Assembly (NCBI GenBank): GCA_013368315.1
Contig: JAACJM010000001.1
Location: 1,178,001 to 1,242,000, forward strand
Direction of reading: 5' to 3'
From: Tetrapyrgos nigripes
Lineage: Eukaryota; Basidiomycota; Agaricomycetes; Agaricales; Campanellaceae
Length of the DNA: 64,000 nt
Shown: one piece after another, positions 21,098 through 31,164 of the stretch
Layout: the number at the start of each line of letters is the position of its first letter
Numbering within the stretch: position 1 is the first letter of the stretch
Translations under genes and position numbers: made by a program
The notes under the pieces: generated by a model
Told to the model about the DNA's origin: nothing
The model's database searches: none
What the model saw: only the letters and a program-made list of their open reading frames with translations

Positions 21098-22909
21098 ATG
21101 TCCGATAACAGAAAGCAAGAGAAAGACTATACTTCCGAGGTCGATGCTCTCCTTCCTCAAGCAAAATCTCTCATCGACGTAATCCCTTTTCACTTACCCT
21201 CTATTCCCATGCTAATTGCAGTTTAGTCTGGAAAGTTGCAAGAAGGTCTCGACAAACTCTTTACCTTGGAGAAACAATCGAGAAACGTAGGTAGCAAACA
21301 TTTTAGGAACTGATCTGTTGCTGATGCTCTTTGCAGGCCGCAGACTCTGCCTCCACTACTCGTCTCGTCAAAACCATTTCAGAGCACTGTTATAATGCCC
21401 GCGATTACAAACGGTTGAACGAAAGCATAGCGCTCCTGAGCAAAAAGCATGGCCAATTAAAAGCTGTCATTCAAGCCATGGTCGAGCAGGCAATGGGATG
21501 GCTGGAAGATATCAAGAAGAAGGATAGTACAGAGAAGTGGCTCGAACTGGTCGAGACATTACGAGAAGTTACTGAAGGCAAGGTGCGCGTCAACTTCTTT
21601 CCATGTTCCACAACGTGTGTCTTACAGCCTATATCTATCGCCATAGATCTTCCTGGAAACACCTAGGGCGCGTGTCACCCTGCTTCTTTCGAAATATCAC
21701 GAAGGTCTATCCAAGACAGCGAAAACTCCGGAAGAAAAGAAGAAGGCACTGGAAACCGCGTCCGAATTATTGTCTGATTTGCAAGTGGAAACCTACTCGT
21801 CTATGGAACGTCGAGAAAAGACGGAATTTATATTGGAGCAGATGCGGCTGCTTATTGCAGTTGCGCGACAGAAGGACGAGGAGACGAGTGCTTCTGGCAA
21901 GGCTAGTCTGGGTGGAGGCGAAACGGAATGGGTGAAAGTCCGAGTAGGGGGCAGGAAAGTCAATGAAGACTTCCTCAAGGAAAAGGAAAATGAGGTTTGT
22001 GACCCTTCGCTACTCTTGGTGCGAAGCAAAAACTAACGACACGGCTCTCTGCAGGATCTCAAACTCAAGTACTATGATCTGATGATACAACATGCCCTAA
22101 AGCATTCGTCATATCTTGATGTCGCCAAATATTACCACAAAGTCTGGGAGACGCCGTCAATTAAAGAGGACGTCAACGATAAAGGCAAAGCGGTGTGTCC
22201 TCTTTGCTCTCTATTTTTCTATTTTTCAAACAGCTGATTGTGTCCAGGCTCTTGAGCATATTGTGTACTATGTCATATTAGCACCTCATGACAATGAGCA
22301 ATCCGATATGCTGCACCGTCTCTTTATAGACCCAGCGCTGGACAAACTTCCTCTGCATTAGTAAGTCCTTCTCAAAACATATGCAGCATGTACTGATTGG
22401 ATTCAGTAATCTTGTGAAATGCTTCACGACGCAAGAGCTGATGCGATGGCCGGGTATTGAGCAGTTATATGGGGAATTCCTGCGTCAGACGCCTGTCTTC
22501 TCCATCGAGAAACGCTGGGAGGATTTACACACCCGTATCGTCGAACATGTATGTGAAGCTTACAGTTCAAATAATGTGGTGCTGACTTGACCTGATTTTT
22601 GCCTAGAACATACGAGTGGTGGCCACCTACTACACAAGAATTACACTTAAGCGACTCGAAGGTCTCCTTGACCTATCTGCGAAGCAAACAGAGGAGACCC
22701 TAGCTCGATTGGTTGTCTCAAAAACTATATGGGCTCGAATTGACCGTCCTGCTGGAGTTGTTAGCTTCAGAAGCTCAAGGAGTCCGGAGGATGTGATGAA
22801 CGACTGGAGTTCAGATATGCAAAAATTGTTGAGCCTGGTTGAGAAGACCTGGATGACCATGAGTGCTGAGCAGGCTAAAATGCAGGGTATTAAGGCCGGT
22901 TCGTCATAG
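21098..22909 (+). CDS. RPN5: 26S proteasome lid subunit Rpn5 (PSMD12)
   Basis: Scaffold subunit of the 19S regulatory lid of the proteasome. The start MSDNRKQEKDYTSEVDALLP is at 21098. Family blocks are EKQSRNAADSASTTRLV, ISEHCYNARDYKRLNESIAL, LSKKHGQLKAVIQAMVEQAM, DLQVETYSSMERREKTEFIL and DLKLKYYDLMIQHALKHSSY. The C-terminal PCI (winged-helix) region is RVVATYYTRITLKRLEGLLD followed by LARLVVSKTIWARIDRP and GVVSFRSSRSPEDVMNDWSS. The last helix ends GIKAGSS at 22909. At least eight short introns interrupt it. Length about 480 residues, close to the usual 440-470. The assignment is secure; only the exact junctions near 21,230-21,300 and 22,180-22,240 are loose. Confidence 0.95.
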
Positions 22910-23121
22910 AACATCTGGTTGTATTAGTAGTATGCAGGTAGTATGTACTAGTTTCTGTTTGATTTCTGTCGCAACAAGTGAAACGCCGTCTGCCATCTTC
23001 GGCAATATTATGTACCGGTATTCTGCAAGTCGGTGCAAATCATGATCAAAACTCCTGTCTGTCTCGCCCTTTCATATGATATTTTGACCTTTTTTCTTTT
23101 CACTCATATACCTCTCGGAAC

Positions 23122-24514
23122 ATGGAACCTACAGCCAACGCAATGAACCAGCAAGCAGAGCATGCCCAAATCTCTACTGCTTTGGAGGTAGAGAGATTGG
23201 AAGTCAACCTCTTCCGATCCAAATCACTCTGGGTGCCAACCAGGGCTCGAGGAGTTTTTGGAGGACAAGTCATCAGTCAGGCTCTTGTTTCAGCAACGAA
23301 TTGCGTCGATTCAGCTTTTGGTCTTCATGTACGTTTTCAACCAGGTTCTTTCAGTATCTCTTCTCTAACACACAGAAATTCGCAGTCGTTTCATGTCCGT
23401 ATGATACCATGCTCCTGCGTTCCGTGGCTTATTCACATCTGCTTCAGTGTTATTTTCTGGCTAGTGCATCACCTGCAACACCTATTGTCTACTACGTAGA
23501 ACGTCTCCGACAAGGTCGATCCTACGTCGCGTGTTCGGTCAAAGCAGTCCAGAAAGGATCCCTCATCTTCATCCTGACTTGCTCATTTCAAAAACCCGAA
23601 CCATGGCAACCCTCACATCAGTGGACTATGCCCGACTGTCCTTCCCCTTCAGAGTGTCGATTAGAAGAAGACCGTTACGAGGAATTAAGCAAGCAACCGG
23701 ATTTACATCCTAAACTCAAGGAAGTCTTTGAAGACTACGCGGCTGTTCGTTTTGCGGTTAATTTCATGCGTAGCTCATTGTTGACTGTTCATTCAGGAAC
23801 GGCAACGTAGTCCTATCGCTGTGAAAGTTGCCAAGGAGCACGAAGTTTCTCAAGACGGGACGATTCGTTATATGTATTGGATGCAAGCCAAAAATATTCC
23901 GGAGTATGAAACTCCCTTCCAGAAATGTATACTGAGCTATCTGTCAGATCTGCAATTGTATGGATGGTATTAAAGATGCATTGTCTTGATTTTTGACTCA
24001 TTATTTTGCAGTATAGGAACGGCAAGTCGATCTCTTGGTCTCAAGAGATACTCTAGAGGTCCAGACTCCCTGGCAATGTCGGTTAGTGCTTCAAACTCGC
24101 TGTAAGTATAGTCGATGACCGCTAATTTGTGATGTTAGTCGACTATCGACCACACTGTATGGTTTTACAAGTGTGTACTGTCTTCTTTGCACGACGATTG
24201 ATGAGCTCATCGAAGTCTAGTGACACCTTCGATTGTGGGGACTGGTTGTTATACGTGGTATGCGACAGTTGAAGTTCCTGCATTCATACGATTTTTTAAC
24301 CTTGAGCAGATGTTCTCACCTCGCACAGGTTCTGGCCGGGGCATAGTGCATGGACAGGTACGTCGTTGTCTGTTTCCGCTGAACAGCTGAATGACAACGC
24401 GTCTGCTAGTTGTTCACTCGACAGGGCACTCTGGTCGCGATCACGTCCCAGGAGGGTGTCATTCGAGCAGGTATACGAGGGCCCGCTTCAGAGACACCAG
24501 CTGCGAAGCTATGA
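23122..24514 (+). CDS. Acyl-CoA thioesterase II (TesB-like double hot-dog)
   Basis: Peroxisomal-type acyl-CoA thioesterase that releases free fatty acid and CoA. The start MEPTANAMNQQAEHAQISTA is at 23122. Marks are ARGVFGGQVISQALVSATNC, the SFHCYFLASASPATPIVYYV block, RQGRSYVACSVKAVQKG, then in the second hot-dog RYMYWMQAKNIPEYETPFQK, TIDHTVWFYN, DTFDCGDWLLYV and RGIVHGQ, with QEGVIR near the end. The C-terminus is ETPAAKL; A-K-L at the very end fits a type 1 peroxisomal signal (SKL-like). A 9-base exon (23,386-23,394) supplies Ser-Phe-His between two introns. At least seven introns. The stop is at 24512-24514, and the next gene converges 140 bases on. Confidence 0.9.
23386..23394 (+). other. 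9-base micro-exon encoding Ser-Phe-His in the thioesterase
   Basis: The exon TCGTTTCAT lies after a cgcag acceptor and before a gtccgt donor. It joins FGLH to CYFLASA in phase 0 and restores the S-[FL]-H residues expected at this place in TesB proteins. The upstream intron has a CTAAC branch site. Confidence 0.75.
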
Positions 24515-24654
24515 CCAATATTTAGAATCTTCAGCCCATAGATAATATTCTTATAACATCTATATCTTGCTTTATTGTATCTGGCATGTAGACTTAGCGT
24601 ACAGCATAATTATTAGGGACAAAGACTAACTGACCTATGACATCTCATTTCAAT

Positions 24655-25409
24655 CTATTCCCGACCTCCTTCCCCTCGTCTAAGCCTATTAAACTTGGGT
24701 AACATCTCTCTCAGGTACTCTGCATGCTTTCTTCGTAAGTCTGCTTCTTGCACCTTGCCTCTTCCACTCCACTTTCTACGTTCTGCATGAGAGCCATATA
24801 CAACGGTGTAATCGTCCAGGGTCTCGTCTTCGGCGGGAACGAGGAGACAGCCTGCTCCGATGACACAGAATGAAGAGATACGGACTGTATGGTGGACACG
24901 ACATTTAGTTGAGAACGTGTTGAAGGATCCGATGGAAGGTGACTCGATGCCTGTGCACGTGTTAGGAGAATGGTCAAAAAAAAGAGATTCTGGGAACGCA
25001 CGAGAGCCTATCTCGAAAAGATTGTCATCTCCAATACGCATTACTTCCTTTCGCCTAAAGACGTTGTGGAGTCAGGGACTGGGAGAACATTCACTGACTC
25101 AAGGCTACCTGTTAACAATGATGGCGCTCTCTTCGATGATACATCCCGAACCTATGACTATTGGGCCGGCTACAGCGAAGATGGTCGCTTTAGGATGGAC
25201 TATTGTGCCTGTTGACTTTGGACGTGAGTGACAAGAGCTCAAGGGGCAGAAACATTCGTCAGTACCAGAGCCGATAGTAATGTCCCCTTTCAGTTCAACA
25301 TCTTGACATACAACTGCTTTGGAGTGGATTGTAAATTTGTCGCGGCTGCTCGATATGTTAGTAGTAGCCAAATGGGAAGGATTGGACAGTGAACTGACAT
25401 GGGTGCCAT
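24655..25409 (-). CDS. Dynactin subunit 6 (p27), left-handed beta-helix
   Basis: Subunit of the pointed-end complex of dynactin, the dynein activator. The hexapeptide beta-helix is visible as [63 protein letters not shown] and [20 protein letters not shown], then [12 protein letters not shown]. The C-terminal helix is [20 protein letters not shown]. No in-frame ATG opens the first exon; I place the start at 25407-25409 (ATG GCA CCC AT), spliced by a gtcagt..gcag intron with a TACTAAC branch site to give [20 protein letters not shown]. Length about 190 residues, as usual. The gene is convergent with the thioesterase. Confidence 0.9.
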
Positions 25410-25887
25410 TTAGACCATTTGGCGCCGGAGGCTAGATGGAACGCGACTTTGATGAAGGCAGCTCCTCAAGCGTGATGAAAGCAGCTCCTCAAGCGTACGC
25501 AAATAGCCTAATACTCAGTGTCCACACCGGCAACTATCGTTGCAAGGTATTATTTCATGGTAGACTTTGTATGTTAACTTATAAGTAAAATTGAAGACAT
25601 TCCGACTCAAGTGTACAATCTCCCATCTGGACCGAAAAATCTTAGTCATTCGCCACTTTTACGGTACCGACATGGACAAGTCATATCGTCGTTATACAAT
25701 CCATAGCATGATTGGAGGGCAAAAGAACATAAGCAGATATACATGGTGCATGAAGAGTGGTCGGTCAAGACCAATGCTGTGGTTAAGAGGGAAAGGTGCA
25801 ATATTACGATGAGAGCGTGCGTGTGATGCAATACAGGCCATTGCTATGATACAGCCCAGCGAAGTCAAAAAGCAAAGCAGGAGAAGC
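25410..25887. other. Gene-free stretch with a short tandem repeat
   Basis: Lies between dynactin subunit 6 and eS27, both on the minus strand. It holds the dynactin promoter, the eS27 3' flank and a 23-base tandem duplication at 25,451-25,496. No coding exon or RNA gene was recognised. Confidence 0.5.
25451..25496. repeat. 23-base tandem duplication
   Basis: Two adjacent copies of GATGAAGGCAGCTCCTCAAG plus CGT, differing at one base (GG versus AG). It lies about 45 bases upstream of the dynactin subunit 6 start, so it may lie in that gene's promoter or leader. Confidence 0.9.
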
Positions 25888-26303
25888 TTAGTTTTTCTTG
25901 CGGAATGAGCAGCCTGCCAAAAACACCAGTTAGATACGGAGAAATAGATAATTGGATCGTACGCACCCTCAGTCAGCCTTGCCTTACCACCAGTGGGTTG
26001 ACATAAGATTGAAGCGCACGACCCGCAAATTACAACTGTCTGAGCGTGGCTGAAGACCGTGGTGATGGCGAAGCATCCTGATTCCAGAGACATGAGCGCA
26101 CATACGCCGGCACAGCAGAACGGACGAAACATACCAGGACATTTGACATCCATAAAGTAGGAGTTGGGTGACTGCACAAGACGCTTGAGCTTGTGCTGTC
26201 TTTTTTCGTGCTCGAGAGATGGGTTAAGAAGGTCGACGGCGAGGGTCTAGGGAACGAGAAATTAGACACAAAAAGCACACGAGTCAATGAATCGACTTGC
26301 CAT
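25888..26303 (-). CDS. RPS27: 40S ribosomal protein eS27
   Basis: Zinc-ribbon protein of the small ribosomal subunit. The spliced protein reads [80 protein letters not shown] and KKN: 80-odd residues as expected, with the C-x2-C pair CPGC and its partner CGSC intact for zinc. There are three introns. The first follows the ATG directly and begins with GC rather than GT (ATG|gcaagt) and ends ccctag. Yeast RPS27 genes also carry an intron straight after the start codon, so the position is probably ancient while the GC donor is the oddity. The other introns are GT-AG, ending in caatcag-like and ttggcag acceptors. Confidence 0.96.
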
Positions 26304-26523
26304 GGTGTTTTAGAGGATGTCAATACTGTATCACACGACGGGGGCGAAACTTGATCAACGCAAACGCAAGTCGCAGAAAGTTCTGTTTATCAACAGAAGA
26401 AGGGCCAAAAGAAGGTTTGAAAAATAATTGAATCTCCGCTTCAAGTTTCTCCTCGGCCTTCGGTGCCGTTCGCTCTCTCACAAGACTCGCATATTCGATG
26501 TACAAGATACGCACAAGAAATGA

Positions 26524-27584
26524 CTACTCGATATTAGATTCAGCATAGACCAGTGCCATCTCTTTCAGCTCTTGGATGGCTCGTTGTCGTACCATGTCCC
26601 AAATCCCATCCCGATGAGCCCGAACATCTCCAAGCCCCTCTCTGATTTCTTCCAGCCGTTCAACATACTCTCGCCCATCGTCTTGTAGTTCGCGTAGGAC
26701 AGCCATGGATCGTTCCAAATTGGCTTTTTGTGAGTCGGGATGTGAGAAATGTGATTGTTCTGCATAGGCAGACTGGTTGCTGGAATACGAGAAGAGAAAG
26801 TGCTTGTGTACAGACGGTGTAAGGTCCGGTGCCCGTCCAATTCGTTTCTCCTTCTCAGTGGCTTCCATATCATCGTCTTCGCGTTTTGTCACCACGTCCC
26901 CGACAGAGTTTTCGGGATCTTGGCTCATGGCTTGCCACAGTCGGCCCAACGCCCTTTTCATTGTCGCTTCTCCCTCAATCAGCTTGTTCGTAGCGTCTTC
27001 CAGTTCATCCAGCAAACCGGATCGAAATGTATGGGTGACTGCCTTGTCCATGACAAAGGAAGAGTACGTGACATGCTGAACAACAGGTTGAGGGTAAGGT
27101 GCAACAAAGGGAGGTGAGGGAGAACGCGTCAAATGAGGAAGTGTGGGCGGTGATGGAGATCGTCTCTCCTGAGGTAGCAGTAGTTTGATACGTTTCCTAG
27201 AGCGTTCTTCTGCCTATAAAAAAGCAGTCAAATGAAGGTTTGAGGCGAAGAAAAACACGTCGACGCACCTCCCAATCGTCCATTGCAGGACCCCACGAAG
27301 TACTCTTTCCATGACGTGCCCAACGAGCTTCCCGGCAACTCTTCTTTCCCCAGTTCCCTCGATGAGACACCATTTCTGTGTCTTCGTCCTCTGACTGATG
27401 ACTGTGTGAGGGATAGTACCACGAATTGTGATCACTCAAAGGAAGATGGGCGATTTCTTCTCTGCTGAAAGTCTTGTTGAGCAAATAGGGTATGGAGCAG
27501 TTACAAGACTCACTTTTCTTCAGGGAGTGCAGTTCGCCCCCGCTTGTAGTGGCTAGAACTCGAGGCAATTTGACCAGGACGCAT
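26524..27584 (-). CDS. Hypothetical nuclear protein, possibly Rxt2-like
   Basis: My model starts MRPGQIASSSSHYKRGRTAL at 27584 and splices at gtgagt..ttcag and again at gtgcgt..tttatag, ending ..YAESNIE at 26524, about 310 residues. The middle reads SHRGNWGKKSCREARWARHG, then WGPAMDDWEAEERSRKRIKL. This recalls the N-terminal block (NRGNKLK..AR..R.GK) of Rxt2, a subunit of the Rpd3L histone deacetylase complex, but the match is loose and from memory. The C-terminal half is helical and coiled-coil-like (LLDELEDATNKLIEGEATMK; LQDDGREYVERLEEIREGLG). The frame stays open for 67 codons past the TAG stop. Otherwise it has no clear domain. The coding frame is strong, the function weak. Confidence 0.65.
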
Positions 27585-27755
27585 GTGGACAATGAAGAAT
27601 CACACAATACAAGGGGGACCGTGCACAGATATTGTACGGGCTTATGTCATGTTAGGGGCGAAAACGCCTCGTCTCAAGATGCTCCAATACATCCATTTAC
27701 ATTTCTAAACTCTAAGAACGACGATACAGCACATAATTTACACAGGCCACTTCAT

Positions 27756-29329
27756 TCACCGTAAGGCCTGCTCCGGTTGGGTCGCTTGCTTCTCCTCTGG
27801 AAGTATGTCCTCTGAGGAATGACTGACAGACATCGTTTCCTTCAAGGCAACTTGTTCCGACTCGAACGAGCGCATGCCCTGCAAGCCCCATCGGTTCATC
27901 ATTGCTTTGTCCTAGAGTGAACATATGAGAACAAAGTAAATGCATGATTGTCAGATTTGCTCACCTCATCCCAAGGAGAGCCTAAGCAGGATGAAACGTC
28001 AGAATGTAGTCAAAAAGCAAACCGACAATCAAACATACATGGTGTTGTAAGCATCTGCTCTCCAGTGAAAACAGCGTTGGCACCAGCCATAAAGCACATT
28101 GCTTGTTCCGATTCGGCCAAAGTGTTTCTACCGGCAGCTAGTCGAATGATTGTCTTGGGAAGGATGATTCGGGCGGTAGCAATAGTGCGAATTAAGGTGT
28201 GATATTTGACGGGCTGGAATAACAAAGGTTTGAATCAACAGCTTGCTAAAGAAAACTGTCCCTAACCTCGTTTTTTTCAAGCGGTGTTCCGGGAATAGGT
28301 ACCAGCGCATTCACAGGGAAGGATTCCGGGTGTTCGGGCATGCTGAAGCACATGTGAGACCATTTTATCACAAGAACTGAAGGGCAACGTACTTGGAAAC
28401 CTCCCAGATAAGACCTATCCTATCCGCGTCGGATTCCCCAAGGCCAAGAATACCGCCTGAACAAACGCTGATTCCAGCGTCGCGGACAGCCTCAATTGTT
28501 CCCAATCGTTCATCGTAGGAACGAGTTGTAATGACCTACTCCAGGTCAGCTACATTAAAGGGTCTGAAAGACCTACGCACCTGAGGGTAAAACTCTCGAG
28601 ATGTATCCAAATTATGGTTATAAGCGGTCAGACCGCTGATAAATACCGATAAGATTTCTTTGCGATATGAACAGTAGGAATCCACTCACGCCTCTTTGAG
28701 CTGTTTCGCCTGCTCTGGTGATAGCATTCCAAGAGTTGTGCAGACTTCCATACCCATTCCACGGACTTCCTTGACCATTGTTAGAATCCTTTCGAAACCA
28801 CGCTTGCGTCCCGCCAGATCTCTCCAAGCTGCGCCCATGCAGAATCGAGTGCTTCCATTCTCTTTTGCCTTCCTGGCTGCCTCTAGTACAGGTTCGATAT
28901 CCACCAGACGCGAAGCCTGGGTAGGTGTAGAGTAGCGCGATGATTGGGAGCAATAAGAACCTGTTCAAAGACGTTAACTCCTACCAGAAAATCAGAGCTA
29001 CTTGATCGTACAATCCTCGGAGCATCCTCCAGCTGTGATTTCCAAGATGTTAGCAAGTACAAGAGATAGAGCGGAATTATCCTACTTTTGATGTTCATAA
29101 GGGTGCACAGCTGGATTTTGGATGCATCCTGGTGCTGACGATGAACGGAAGCCGCACGGAAGACAAGATCAAGCAATGGGGTGTTGAAAATCTTTTCGAT
29201 TTCATGTTTCGACCAATCGTGACGGGTAACCGAAGAACTAGATACAATTTCCGGTGAAGTTGTAACAGTAGCGAGAGTACGACGCGATACTCTGGTGATT
29301 TTGGAAGATGTCGCGACTAGGCGGAACAT
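27756..29329 (-). CDS. BIO2: Biotin synthase, mitochondrial
   Basis: Radical-SAM enzyme that inserts sulfur into dethiobiotin, the last step of biotin synthesis, in mitochondria. The start [20 protein letters not shown] at 29329 looks like a mitochondrial presequence. Next come [20 protein letters not shown] and [20 protein letters not shown]. The CxxxCxxC cluster is only made by splicing: GGCSEDC joins to [17 protein letters not shown] across an intron with gtacga donor, giving C-x3-C-x2-C. Later blocks are [80 protein letters not shown] and [20 protein letters not shown] with [14 protein letters not shown]. The C-terminus ends [12 protein letters not shown]. At least eight introns. Confidence 0.95.
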
Positions 29330-29737
29330 TGCAGCAGGAAAAGAAAGAGATAAACAACACAGAGAAGCAAGTGACACGAAAGCGAAACAACAACCGGTGC
29401 AAGAGACAACAGGGCAAATTTTTGAAACCCCAAAGTCCGGCAAGACCGGCTTAAGTCCGCAAGCGGAATGACACTAGTGTAAGTTTCTCCTTGTCCGAAA
29501 CGAATAACTGATTATTGCAAGTACAGTATGCATGTTACAGAAGTTATGTATATAAGAGCAATGCAAATCGTTCGCGTTAATACTATGCTACAAAAATGAA
29601 GGTATGTATTATGTATCCGAGAAACTTGAAGTTGTGGCGTCAACGTTCAACGTCCATCTGTATGGTGTACAATTCTGACAAGGCAGAGAGTCAGGATGGT
29701 CAGGCAATGCACCACAACCTAAGCAACTTACCTACTT
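29330..29737. other. Gene-free stretch upstream of biotin synthase
   Basis: Both flanking genes run leftward, so it holds the biotin synthase promoter and the 3' flank of the small unknown gene. An A-rich run (aaagaaagagataaac) precedes the biotin synthase start on the minus strand as T/C-rich sequence. No exon was recognised. Confidence 0.45.
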
Positions 29738-30130
29738 CTATCGTCGTGTTCTCTCTCTATTAGGGTGCTCAAGCTTTCCATGCTCTGGTGACGGTATTCC
29801 ATAGTCGATTACCTGCACGCCTTGAAGACAACCATGACGATAATTGTGAGCCACTGCACAACGCCAAGGCAATGCCTGCTCACCATTCGCTTGTTTCTCC
29901 CGCCTCGGTGTTATGTCTGCTGGGTCAGAGGCTCCAGCGTCAATATCGTGGTGCTTGCCCGCGTTCCTCGACGGCAAGTGGCGTTCTGAAGAGTGTGTAG
30001 CCGTCCTCTCTCTGGCCAGTCCCGAGCGAGAAGCTTCATCAAGGCGGAGGGAGTTGAATTGACGAAGAGTATGTTCAGCAAGGTCTCTAGAATAACGTTG
30101 CTTCTTTTGCTCGAGAGTGAGGGCGGTCAT
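29738..30130 (-). CDS. Small hypothetical protein
   Basis: A 130-residue open frame starting MTALTLEQKKQRYSRDLAEH and TLRQFNSLRLDEASRSGLAR. The first 30 residues look like an amphipathic helix and resemble a short N-terminal motif of unknown fungal proteins, but I cannot name a family. The rest is polar, with HSSERHLPSRN and a Cys/His-containing piece (WRCAVAHNYRHGCLQG). A donor-like gtaatc follows CLQGVQ, so the true C-terminus may be shorter, spliced to a stop about 75 bases on. It sits alone between biotin synthase and a tandem repeat that abuts its start codon. Function unknown. Confidence 0.5.
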   Translation of the reverse strand: MTALTLEQKKQRYSRDLAEHTLRQFNSLRLDEASRSGLARERTATHSSERHLPSRNAGKHHDIDAGASDPADITPRREKQANGEQALPWRCAVAHNYRHGCLQGVQVIDYGIPSPEHGKLEHPNRERTRR

Positions 30131-30133
30131 GAT

Positions 30134-30190
30134 GAGAGAAGCTGGGGTGTTGGATCAGAGAGAAGTTGGGGTGTTGGATTAGAGAGAAGA
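30134..30190. repeat. 24-base tandem repeat next to a start codon
   Basis: Two near-identical 24-base copies (GAGAGAAGCTGGGGTGTTGG plus ATCA, then the same with two C-to-T changes) and a 9-base partial third copy. It lies directly upstream of the start of the small hypothetical gene that ends at 30130. Confidence 0.9.
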
Positions 30191-31164
30191 AAACGGGCAT
30201 AAATACCTTGTAACGACCTGTTTAGCGGGTATGCCTGTTGATGACGTCGGTCAGTGCGTCTTCAAGCTTCAACAACTAAATTCACCCGTGGAGTCTCGAC
30301 GTCAACTGGAGACTCTATCAACACAGCGCTACCCAGTAATATCTCATAGACTCCATGTCAGATAGGCGAGCAGCTCCATTTTTTGGTCAGTTTAGACTTT
30401 CGTGCTGGTCATCGCATCCCCGGCGAGTCTTGGAGCCCCCAAAGGATTATTCGTATATGATGCAGCATCCTGCTACGTCAAGTGTTTTGGAGACCCCAGT
30501 CACACCGTTTGCATGCGGTTGGATACCCCGATGAGTAGAGAATGACGACAGAAGTATACCCTTCACTGTTAGTGCCACCTTGGTGCCACCCGTGTAATGT
30601 ATCATTGCAAAATCCATCAACGTATAATTGAAGTGTAGACGCACAAGTTGTATTTGCCAGAATCTTTTCGTTGCCATAGCTTGCTATTGTTCACGAGAGT
30701 GTTGGCGAGTGGGGTCAAGAGTGGACCTCCCAGAGAAGATAGTGAGATATCAATAAATCAATCTTTGATGAGGGGCAAAGCGTAGCTACAACGTTGCTAC
30801 AAATTTACTGGGTAATTAACCGAGGCCTGTAATGTAAAGCCCGTGATAGAGGACATGCAAGGTAAGGACTGACTGGAGCTGCTAAGAGGAGAGTAAGATG
30901 CTACACATTTGACTAGGAAAGGATTATGGAAACAGCGAAAAAGGTCCAATGCAACGAAATAGTACGAAAGCAAGATAAGTTACATGCCAAAGCAAAGCAT
31001 AGTTCGATGATGCAACAGAGAAAGGAAAAAGTGATGTTCGTTAATACAGATTGTTTTCGTGAAAGACGTTGACAGAGTGCACTGAAAGGCACTGGTCATG
31101 ATGAGAACGTCGGAAAGTAGACCAGACATTTCCAAAATGTCATAAGCTATCGTCAATGTTGGTT
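30191..31164. other. Long gene-free stretch, likely 3' flank of the BTG-like gene
   Basis: Nearly 1 kb with stops in all frames except for short open frames that show no domain or splice logic. It lies downstream of the BTG-like gene and upstream of the small hypothetical. A long 3' untranslated region of the BTG-like gene is one explanation, but nothing in the sequence proves it. No repeat over 30 bases, tRNA or transposon end was seen. Confidence 0.45.

Noticed and set aside
28975..29040. Stop codon inside the biotin synthase Cys cluster
   Set aside because: Explained by an intron starting gtacga within the second Cys codon; splicing gives C-x3-C-x2-C.
30447..30677. 75-codon minus-strand frame in the long gene-free stretch
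   Set aside because: Composition is poor, no conserved block and no splice partner.
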